Of a stretch of DNA of 35,519 nt, positions 29,413 through 35,519 are shown piece after piece. The notes under the pieces are model-generated. The model was not told the origin of the DNA. It saw only the letters and a program-made list of their open reading frames with translations, and made no database searches. Location: NCBI GenBank assembly GCA_019119935.1, contig DWWA01000053.1, forward strand, positions 1 to 35,519, written 5' to 3'. Position 1 is the stretch's first letter; each line of letters starts with the position of its first letter. A program made the position numbers and the translations under genes. The DNA is from Candidatus Ruthenibacterium merdavium (GTDB lineage: Bacteria > Bacillota > Clostridia > Oscillospirales > Ruminococcaceae).

Positions 29413-30231
29413 ATGAAGTCTAAAACATACGAAGAGTTTGTCGAAAAATTCAAGTCAAAGAGAACAACAGATGACTGCATGACACCGCCTCTAATCTATG
29501 ATGCAGTTCTCAGCTGGGTTGTGAAAGAATATAATATCAGTCCCGACGATGTTATCCGACCTTTTTGGCCCGGGAAGGATTACCAAAAAGAAGAGTATCC
29601 AGAAGGATGCATTGTGGTAGACAACCCACCGTTTTCCATTTTATCGTCGATTTGCGAATGGTATCTTGAACGCAATATTAAATTCTTTTTGTTCGCCCCA
29701 GGGCTGACTCTTTTCAGCAAAAAAAATTACACGATGATTAACCATATCGGCTGCAATGCTCAGATTACATATGAAAACGGAGCTACAGTGCGAACAGGTT
29801 TTTTAACAAACATGGGTGATGGTGACATCGTAGCCCAAACATCACCCACCCTTTTGACTGCAATTAAGGAAGCATCTGCGAATTTTAAAAAACAATCTTC
29901 CAAAAAACTCCCGAAATATCAATATCCGTTCAATATACTTACTTCTGCTATGCTTAATAAATATTCAGAACAAGGCATTACGTTCAATGTAAGACGTTCT
30001 GAATGTGTTAGGGTTTCTTCCTTGGACGGACAACGAGCCGAAGGGCGTAATAACGGAATTTTCGGAGGCGGCCTGCTTTTGTCAGAAAGTGCTGCGTTTC
30101 GCCATCACGAAGCGGCAGAAGCAGCAGAAGCAGCAAAAGCAGCAAAAGCAGCAAAAGCGGAAAAAGTGGAAAAAATAATAACTTTTGAGCTTTCTGCAAA
30201 AGAAAAAGAAATCGTTCGACTATTAAAATAA
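29413..30231 (+). CDS. EcoRI-type adenine DNA methyltransferase (orphan cargo gene)
   Basis: A 272-residue protein. DDCMTPPLIYDAVLSWVVKE, DVIRPFWPGKDYQKEEYPEG, CIVVDNPPFSILSSICEWYL (catalytic NPPF, 71-74) and NIKFFLFAPGLTLFSKKNYT match the EcoRI methylase family, which methylates adenine N6. No restriction endonuclease is adjacent. It sits between tape measure and distal tail genes, where no structural role is expected, and is more AT-rich than its neighbours, so it looks like a moron. The C-terminus includes Ala-Ala-Glu/Lys triplets encoded by nine-base repeats (30108-30170). It might protect phage DNA or mark the host genome. Confidence 0.8.
   Translation: MKSKTYEEFVEKFKSKRTTDDCMTPPLIYDAVLSWVVKEYNISPDDVIRPFWPGKDYQKEEYPEGCIVVDNPPFSILSSICEWYLERNIKFFLFAPGLTLFSKKNYTMINHIGCNAQITYENGATVRTGFLTNMGDGDIVAQTSPTLLTAIKEASANFKKQSSKKLPKYQYPFNILTSAMLNKYSEQGITFNVRRSECVRVSSLDGQRAEGRNNGIFGGGLLLSESAAFRHHEAAEAAEAAKAAKAAKAEKVEKIITFELSAKEKEIVRLLK
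30108..30170 (+). repeat. Nine-base tandem repeat in the methyltransferase gene
   Basis: Repeats of GCAGCAGAA and GCAGCAAAA, some imperfect, encode A-A-E, A-A-E, A-A-K, A-A-K, A-A-K, A-E-K. Units are multiples of three, so slippage would change protein length without loss of frame. The encoded segment is a helix-forming linker before the C-terminal tail. Confidence 0.7.
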
Positions 30232-30250
30232 CTCAAAAAGGAGGCTCTTC

Positions 30251-30946
30251 ATGCAGCCTGATTTCTATGTTGATACGCACATGTCAAGCGAATATTCCTG
30301 CCGGCTGCTTTCTTCCTGGAGCGCGGAAGACGCGGCGTTTTCCCCCACCTTTCAGCAAGGTAAAAACGCGACAGCCTTCACCGCCCTGCGCGGTTCTGTC
30401 GGTTTGAAAACGCTCACTCTCCCCCTGCACTTTTTCGGCAAGACCGCCGCCGAAGCTGTCGAGCAGAAAAGCCGCTTTCTCGCCGTCCTTTTGAACGGCA
30501 TCCATGCTTTGCAAATGCCGGACGGCTTTTTATACCGTGCCGCGCTGGAAAGTTTCGGCAAAGCGGAAGCAATCACGCCGGACGGCACGATTTTGTCATG
30601 TGAATTTACCCTACAAGGCCAGCGCTGCCGCCACCTGCAAACGCACACCCTGCCCGCAGGCGGCGGCACACTTTACATTGAGGGCACACACCCCTCGATG
30701 GACTGCCGCCTTACTGTGCGCGTGAGCAAAGCGGCATCCAGCTACAACATGGCGGGCACACTTTGGCAAAATGTCAGCGCAGGCGATGTGCTGGTGCTGG
30801 ACGGACTGAATAAGCTCATGACGAAGAACGGCGCAAACGCCGTACTTGCCAACAACGCCACGGGCTGGCCGAAATTACACCCCGGCGCGAATGTTTTAAG
30901 CGCACCGGATGCGCTGACCGTGGAATATTATCCCGTATTTCTGTAA
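30251..30946 (+). CDS. Distal tail protein (Dit)
   Basis: A 231-residue protein that would form the ring at the end of the tail tube and hold the baseplate or fibres. PDFYVDTHMSSEYSCRLLSS, RGSVGLKTLTLPLHFFGKTA, FLAVLLNGIHALQMPDGFLY and SCEFTLQGQRCRH are Dit N-terminal features; the C-terminal galectin-like half contains GGGTLYIEGTHPSMDCRLTV and DVLVLDGLNKLMTKNG. The gene follows the cargo methyltransferase and precedes Tal. AAAGGAGG precedes the start. Confidence 0.85.
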   Translation: MQPDFYVDTHMSSEYSCRLLSSWSAEDAAFSPTFQQGKNATAFTALRGSVGLKTLTLPLHFFGKTAAEAVEQKSRFLAVLLNGIHALQMPDGFLYRAALESFGKAEAITPDGTILSCEFTLQGQRCRHLQTHTLPAGGGTLYIEGTHPSMDCRLTVRVSKAASSYNMAGTLWQNVSAGDVLVLDGLNKLMTKNGANAVLANNATGWPKLHPGANVLSAPDALTVEYYPVFL

Positions 30947-30959
30947 AGGAGGAATGTCT

Positions 30960-32798
30960 TTGCTTGCCTATTTAAAGAACAGCGCATCTGTTGCGCTGGA
31001 TTTTGACGACTATTACATTCAGGAAGAATGGTTCGGCGCGGATGATACACTTGCTTTCACCCTGCCCGCCAGCCACCCCCAGCTGCCCGATATGATGTGC
31101 CAATTAAGCCTGACCGACAAAGAGAGCGGACAGGCTTTTTTGATTACGAACATCGACGAGGGCGATGTGAAAGCGAAAATTGACCTTGATGAGTTTCGGG
31201 AACAAATGTTCCTCTCCTACACGAACGGCAGTGCCACCGCAATGGCCACCGCACAGCAGGTGCTGCCGTCCGGATGGAGCGTACAGGACTTTTCCGGCAG
31301 CACCGCACGGCGCACCATCGAGGCCGAGGGTGCAACCGCCTTGGAGATTTTGCAAAAGCTTCCCGACACTTACGGCATCGCCGTGCGCTTCGACCGCAAA
31401 ACAAAACGTGTGCTTTTGAGAAACCCCGATACTATGGCACCGTCCGGCACCTATTTAACCGAGGAGCTCAACCTCCGAAAACGCCCCGTCCGCAGCCAAT
31501 CGAGTGAAAGCTTTGCCACACGGCTTTATGCTGTCGGAAAGGACGGCGTGACCTTCGCTTCTATCAACGGCGGGAAAAACTATGTGGAAAACCACGAGTA
31601 TTCCGACCGTGTGATTTCCGCCTACTGGAAGGACGAGCGCTACACCGACTCGCAAAGCCTGCTCGATGACGCCAAAAAGAAGCTTTCGGACATGGCAAAA
31701 CCCGCACAAAGCTATGAGTGCGATGTGGCCGACCTTGCCAAAATTGACCCAGCACGTTTTGGACATTTGAGTATGGAGATGTATCAGGCCGTCACGCTCC
31801 TAGACGGCGAACGCGGCACACGCCTTGCGCACCGCGTGGTGCAGTATAAGCGCTATCCGCACTATCCGGAAAAAAACGTGGTAACACTCTCCACCCTGCC
31901 CGGCACCATCAGCGGTAAAGTAGAACAAAGCTATCAGGCGGTCACGAACCCCAACAGCAGCTTTCAGCAGCAGCTCGCCGCGAATTTGCAGGGTGTAGCA
32001 CAGACGATTGTCGGCGCAAAAGGCGGCAGTGTGAAATTTATTCAAGATGAAAAAGGCAAGCCAACAGGCATTTTGTTCATGGACACCGAGGACGAAGCCA
32101 CGGCGAAAAATATTCTGCGCATCAACCATATGGGGCTGGCCTTTTCCAACAACGGCAGCTCCGGCCCATGGACGCAGGCGATCACCATTGACGGCGGCCT
32201 TGCGAACCAATGGATTGAAACATGGCAGCTCACGGCCAGCATCATCGTTGCCGGGATTCTGCAAAGCCGCGACGGCAAAAGCTTTTGGAACTTGGATACG
32301 GGAGAGCTTAACTTAAACGGCGTTTTCACCAGCTTAAAAGGACGCATGAAGGCGGTGTTAGACGGAGGTTCTCTGAGTTATTACATTGATGATGCTTTAG
32401 CGCTTGACCTTGATATCGGGGATGATCCGCTCAGTAAAGTTCTTTTGCGGCTGAACGGCGACAGGACAAAGTGCCAGCTTCAAGCAAATGCGGTTCACAT
32501 TATTACACAAGGCGGAAAGATACTTGGACGCATGGGCGTTTCTGAAGGACTTGACGGAAATTTAAACGGAAATCTTTATATCAGCCGTGATGGTGATGCC
32601 TTTCACGGAGTTAATCTGGTCTCGGATAAAATTATGTGCGGCATCTATTTGAATGGATATCCTTTTGCGATGTCATCTGAAAGCGATCCAAAACCTAATG
32701 TAATTTGTAAAAGCATTCAATTTGATGAGTACAAGGATAAAAAAGTAAGCGTTGAATATAACGCCGCCATCGGAAAAAACATTTTTGTTTTAGAGTGA
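30960..32798 (+). CDS. Tail-associated baseplate hub / endopeptidase-like protein (Tal)
   Basis: A 612-residue protein. The N-terminal hub region (LAYLKNSASVALDFDDYYIQ, EEWFGADDTLAFTLPASHPQ, LITNIDEGDVKAKIDLDEF) is followed by the phage tail endopeptidase-type core (ARRTIEAEGATALEILQKLP, RPVRSQSSESFATRLYAVGK, YTDSQSLLDDAKKKLSDMAK). The C-terminal third is beta-rich, with the repeated GKPTGILFMDTEDEATAKNI segment and a Gly/Asp-rich end. ATG 30954 is only two bases past AAAGGAGGA; TTG 30960 is better spaced and is preferred. The 3' quarter is more AT-rich, suggesting exchange of the end of the gene. It probably contacts the cell wall with the fibre. Confidence 0.8.
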   Translation: MLAYLKNSASVALDFDDYYIQEEWFGADDTLAFTLPASHPQLPDMMCQLSLTDKESGQAFLITNIDEGDVKAKIDLDEFREQMFLSYTNGSATAMATAQQVLPSGWSVQDFSGSTARRTIEAEGATALEILQKLPDTYGIAVRFDRKTKRVLLRNPDTMAPSGTYLTEELNLRKRPVRSQSSESFATRLYAVGKDGVTFASINGGKNYVENHEYSDRVISAYWKDERYTDSQSLLDDAKKKLSDMAKPAQSYECDVADLAKIDPARFGHLSMEMYQAVTLLDGERGTRLAHRVVQYKRYPHYPEKNVVTLSTLPGTISGKVEQSYQAVTNPNSSFQQQLAANLQGVAQTIVGAKGGSVKFIQDEKGKPTGILFMDTEDEATAKNILRINHMGLAFSNNGSSGPWTQAITIDGGLANQWIETWQLTASIIVAGILQSRDGKSFWNLDTGELNLNGVFTSLKGRMKAVLDGGSLSYYIDDALALDLDIGDDPLSKVLLRLNGDRTKCQLQANAVHIITQGGKILGRMGVSEGLDGNLNGNLYISRDGDAFHGVNLVSDKIMCGIYLNGYPFAMSSESDPKPNVICKSIQFDEYKDKKVSVEYNAAIGKNIFVLE

Positions 32799-32811
32799 AA
32801 GGAGGTATCCT

Positions 32812-34323
32812 ATGCAAATTCCTGCAAATTCCATTCGGTTTTTGCGAACGGCTGCCGTAGACGGCGGAGCACCGTGTGAAGCCATTCGGCTTACACAGTA
32901 TGACAAATCCATGCCTGTTGCGGCAGTGACGCTGACGGAAAACGGCGTGAAATACACACCGCCCGAAGGTGCATTGCTCAAAGTGCGTATGAAAAAGCCG
33001 GACGGCCACAGCGTCTATAACAACGCGCTTGGCCTTTGGAATAACGGTGAAGTATTGTTCCTGTTTACTCAGCAAATGACGGCCGCTTTCGGAGAAGCCT
33101 TTTTAAACGTAGAAATTACGCTGCCCGATACCGGCGCAGTGAAATGCTCTGACCCTATTCCTGTTTTTATTTCCGAAAACGCCGTACAGCAAAAAGACAT
33201 TGAAAGCTCGGATGAATTCTTAACACTTGTTGAAATCTTGGAGCTGTGCAAAAAGCTGGCCGCGGCTGCACAGAAATCGGCAGAAAATGCCGCCGAAAGT
33301 GAAGCATCAGCCGAAAGCAGCGCAACGCTTTCAGAAAGCTGGGCAGTAGGCGGAACAGGTACACGCGAGGGCGAAGACACCGACAACAGCAAATATTATT
33401 CTGAGCAATCGAGTAAATCTGCACAGCAGGCAGAAACTTCTGCATCCTCTGCATCAGCAAGTGCCTCAGCATCCGCAAGCAGTGAAACAAACGCAAAGGC
33501 AAGCGAAACCGCATCAGCACAAAGTGCGGCCTCTGCGGCTGAAGATGCTCAGCGTGCCGAGGATGCCGCAGACCGTGCAGAAGCGATTGTAGACGGTGAC
33601 GCCTTTATGAAAAAAGCTGTGTATGATGCAAACGGCGATGGCAAAGTCGACACTGCCGAAAACGCAGAACAGCTTGGAGGGATTCCCGCCAATTCCTTTT
33701 TGCAAAAAACAGGCGACGGCAGCAATCTGACCGCAGCGTTTACACAGGCAAGCGCACGCGCCAATTTGACTGCGGGCGAAAAACTGGCGGTTTCTTTCGG
33801 AAAGCTGATGAAATGGTTTTCCGATTTAAAGACGGTGGCTTTCAGCGGAAGCTATAACGACCTGTCAAATAAACCGACTACACTAAAAAACCCAACGGCA
33901 CTCACTTTGCAGATGAACGGCGGAAGCTCACAAACCTACGATGGTTCAGCGGAAAAGACATTTAATGTAACACCAGCAGGTATTAACGCTTTTTCAAAAA
34001 CGGATGTCATTCCCCTTTCCAACGGAGGAACGGGGGTAACACGTGTTCTCGATCTTTATACACAGCTTAAAATGGTGCCGATTACTGTTGTGAAAACTAC
34101 TGATTCCAACGGTCAGGTTGTGCTTGCAACCGAATGGTGGCCCGGTCAAAACATCCTTTACGTTGTGGCTACTCTAAGCGGAAGTACAGGAACATCTGTC
34201 AGAATGGAAAATCCTCAAGCAAACAAATTTACTTTTACCTGTTTTAATGGTTCAAACAGGCTTGCCAATACTGCCGTTCGATTAAATTTTATCTTCGGAA
34301 CAGGCTGGAATATTTGGGAGTGA
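32812..34323 (+). CDS. Tail fibre / BppU-like baseplate protein
   Basis: A 503-residue probable receptor-binding fibre. Residues about 1-125 resemble BppU N-terminal domain (SMPVAAVTLTENGVKYTPPE, LLKVRMKKPDGHSVYNNALG, AFLNVEITLPDTGAVKCSD). Residues about 150-265 are Ser/Ala-rich coiled coil (QSSKSAQQAETSASSASASA), then a short DANGDGKVDTAENAEQLGG EF-hand-like segment and repeated tail-fibre strand modules (SGSYNDLSNKPTT, PLSNGGTGVT). The C-terminus (VRLNFIFGTGWNIWE) is the likely receptor-binding tip. AAAGGAGG precedes the start. The DANGDGK loop could bind calcium. Confidence 0.82.
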   Translation: MQIPANSIRFLRTAAVDGGAPCEAIRLTQYDKSMPVAAVTLTENGVKYTPPEGALLKVRMKKPDGHSVYNNALGLWNNGEVLFLFTQQMTAAFGEAFLNVEITLPDTGAVKCSDPIPVFISENAVQQKDIESSDEFLTLVEILELCKKLAAAAQKSAENAAESEASAESSATLSESWAVGGTGTREGEDTDNSKYYSEQSSKSAQQAETSASSASASASASASSETNAKASETASAQSAASAAEDAQRAEDAADRAEAIVDGDAFMKKAVYDANGDGKVDTAENAEQLGGIPANSFLQKTGDGSNLTAAFTQASARANLTAGEKLAVSFGKLMKWFSDLKTVAFSGSYNDLSNKPTTLKNPTALTLQMNGGSSQTYDGSAEKTFNVTPAGINAFSKTDVIPLSNGGTGVTRVLDLYTQLKMVPITVVKTTDSNGQVVLATEWWPGQNILYVVATLSGSTGTSVRMENPQANKFTFTCFNGSNRLANTAVRLNFIFGTGWNIWE

Positions 34324-34327
34324 TGAA

Positions 34328-34687
34328 ATGAATGAAACAATGAAGATTTATGGTAAAGTCGAAAATGAAAAAATCATATTCTTGGCTTTGCAAAACGAAC
34401 TACCAAGGGAAGAAATTTCCGAGCACGATTGGCGTGTTATAGGACAGGCTGAGGAAAGTGATTTTGCAGCAGTTGTCAGCGGCACATGGCTGGGCAAGCC
34501 TTTGTTTGATGAAAACGGTGTCGCCAACTACAAGTTTTCCGACGGTTCAGCGGCGGAGCGCACGGAGAAAGAAAAACAAGAAGAGATTGCCGCACGTCCC
34601 TCTCCGCTGCCGAGCCTTGAAGAGCAGGTAAAAGCGAACTCGGCCGCAATTTTGGTATTGGCGAAAGGAGTGGCAAAGAATGTTTGA
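34328..34687 (+). CDS. Fibre-associated small protein
   Basis: A 119-residue protein directly after the fibre gene. MNETMKIYGKVENEKIIFLA, DWRVIGQAEESDFAAVVSGT, LFDENGVANYKFSDGSAAER and a helical C-terminus (LEEQVKANSAAILVLAKGVA). The composition suits a fibre assembly or attachment protein of the type found between fibre and XkdX genes. No firm family. The last bases overlap the XkdX gene. Confidence 0.6.
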   Translation: MNETMKIYGKVENEKIIFLALQNELPREEISEHDWRVIGQAEESDFAAVVSGTWLGKPLFDENGVANYKFSDGSAAERTEKEKQEEIAARPSPLPSLEEQVKANSAAILVLAKGVAKNV

Positions 34688-34811
34688 GTTTTTACGCCAG
34701 CAGGCTGTACTCGGCGCATTATCGCTGGATGAACTGAAAGGCTTTGTCGGTAGCTTTATTACCGAGGAAGAATATACAAAAATTGAAAGTGAGGTAAAAC
34801 ACAATGGATGA
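34680..34811 (+). CDS. XkdX-family small protein
   Basis: A 43-residue protein, MFEFLRQQAVLGALSLDELK, then GFVGSFITEEEYTKIESEVK. Size, position after fibre genes and the I-T-x-E-E-Y-x-x-I pattern match XkdX proteins, which lie before holin/endolysin genes in Bacillota prophages. It overlaps the gene upstream by 8 bases. Function unknown, possibly tail-related. AAGGAG lies 8 bases before the ATG. Confidence 0.72.
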   Translation: MFEFLRQQAVLGALSLDELKGFVGSFITEEEYTKIESEVKHNG

Positions 34812-34893
34812 GAACATGCAGAACTATGACATGGAAGCAGGTGCAGGGGCGGATATCCCTCCCGAAGCTATCACAAAGGAGGAAGACGTTTAA
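34804..34893 (+). CDS. Short acidic ORF before the endolysin
   Basis: A 29-residue frame (MDENMQNYDMEAGAGADIPP, ending EAITKEEDV) starts 8 bases before the XkdX stop with GTGAGG-type spacing and carries the endolysin ribosome site at its end. It is acidic and lacks a membrane segment, so it is not a holin. Expressed protein or just a translational coupling leader cannot be decided. Confidence 0.4.
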   Translation: MDENMQNYDMEAGAGADIPPEAITKEEDV

Positions 34894-35519
34894 ATGAAAG
34901 GCTGTTCGTTTATCACAAAAGAGATCCCGGCGTATGTCGGGAATTACACCAAGAACCGCGCACGGTACGGCAAAATCTCCGAAATCACCGTACACCATGC
35001 CGCAGGTATCGTCAGTGTAGACGCGCTGGGTAATCTTTGGCAGACAAAAGGCCGTAACGGTAGTTCTCATTACGGCGTAAGCGGCGCTCAGATTAGCCAA
35101 TATGTTTCCGAGGATGATATCGCCTGGACAAATTCAAACTGGAGCGCAAATTGCCGCGCAGTCACAATCGAGGTATCGAACAGCTCCGGCGCACCGAATT
35201 GGGAGGTATCGGACACCAGTTTGCAAACGCTTGTGAAACTGGTGGCAGATATCGCGCGCCGAAACGGGCTTTTTCCGCTGGTTGTGGGCAAGACGCTTAC
35301 TTATCACAGCATGTACACCGCCACCGCCTGCCCCGGGCCGTATCTGAAAAATAAATTGCAATGGCTTTGCGACGAAGCAAATAAGCTGGCCAATATGCCC
35401 GAGGATGGCACAGGCTCGGACAAGCTCACTACGCTGCGCATCGGGCCTGCATCCGCCGGAGATGTGCTGACGCTTAAACAAATGGCAGAGGATTTATCTG
35501 TTCCCTTTGCTGAAGCAGA
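34894..35519 (+). CDS. N-acetylmuramoyl-L-alanine amidase endolysin (partial)
   Basis: A partial frame of 208 residues, open at the window edge. The Amidase_2 (PGRP-type) zinc domain covers about 25-165: ISEITVHHAAGIVSVD (zinc His34 or 35), GRNGSSHYGVSGAQISQYVS, CRAVTIEVSNSSGAPNWEVS, and LTYHSMYTATACPGPYLKNK (His138 and Cys146 zinc ligands). It cuts the amide bond between muramic acid and stem peptide to lyse the host. The C-terminus beyond 200 (TLRIGPASAGDVLTLKQMAE) starts what may be a cell-wall-binding or spacer domain. AAAGGAGG lies 11 bases upstream. No holin is seen before it. Confidence 0.9.
   Translation, partial: MKGCSFITKEIPAYVGNYTKNRARYGKISEITVHHAAGIVSVDALGNLWQTKGRNGSSHYGVSGAQISQYVSEDDIAWTNSNWSANCRAVTIEVSNSSGAPNWEVSDTSLQTLVKLVADIARRNGLFPLVVGKTLTYHSMYTATACPGPYLKNKLQWLCDEANKLANMPEDGTGSDKLTTLRIGPASAGDVLTLKQMAEDLSVPFAEA

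Noticed and set aside
34804-34893. A holin gene
   Set aside because: The 29-residue frame is acidic and has no hydrophobic segment; no other holin-like frame is present before the amidase.

Overview
The window is most of an integrated temperate siphovirus (prophage) in a Bacillota genome, probably a gut-type Clostridia/Oscillospirales host. Reasons: strong AGGAGG ribosome sites, common GTG/TTG starts, mid-range GC, and Bacillota phage families throughout (Gp15, GP20 scaffold, YjcQ, RinA/ArpU-like regulator, XkdX, BppU-like fibre). The taxon is inferred from style only. The left end is an attachment site: the 3' part of a tRNA-Leu(CAG) gene on the minus strand (178-238), next to a tyrosine integrase. 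The right end lies beyond the window, which stops inside the endolysin.

Layout. (1) 1-317: tRNA-derived attachment core, terminator and two sets of 11-bp-phased direct repeats that look like integrase arm sites. (2) 318-4247, minus strand: lysogeny block with integrase, a putative small RNA unit, orphan HicB antitoxin, zinc-ribbon/TM2 membrane protein, DUF4041-T5orf172 protein and XRE repressor. (3) 4248-4414: genetic switch with two divergent near-consensus promoters and three 13-bp ACCC-N5-GGGT operators. (4) 4415-9681: early genes with Cro-like protein, truncated BRO-N antirepressor, HTH protein, C5-MTase-like protein, DUF3846, a large DUF3102-type fusion, small zinc proteins, Lar-like and MazG-like proteins. 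(5) 9762-15550: recombination and replication with Rad50/SbcC-like ATPase, RecT-like annealing protein, metallo-beta-lactamase-fold protein, replication initiator with an apparent lambda-O-like internal origin, RusA and the late regulator. (6) 15551-15778: late control region with phased CAACAAAA boxes, an extended -10, a leader hairpin and an intrinsic terminator. (7) 15779-25370: packaging and head genes, including a minor capsid protein with a C-terminal Ntox50-type toxin tip, an immunity candidate and an orphan second tip cassette. (8) 25372-35519: tail tube, chaperones, tape measure, an EcoRI-type adenine methyltransferase cargo gene, Dit, Tal, fibre, XkdX and amidase.

How it fits together. 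The repressor at 3870-4247 and the Cro-like protein at 4415 compete at the ACCC-N5-GGGT operators. Early genes lead to replication from the candidate origin inside the 13936-14673 gene and to recombination by the ATPase/annealing/MBL trio. The RinA/ArpU-like protein at 15116 probably binds the phased repeats just downstream of its own gene and switches on the late operon. Intrinsic terminators before the small terminase gene and before the scaffold gene suggest attenuation or antitermination in late expression.

The most unusual parts are the toxin-tipped capsid protein with a downstream orphan tip/immunity cassette, the in-gene iteron origin, the late leader/terminator control region, the small RNA unit beside integrase, and signs of a second integrative element abutting the attachment site.
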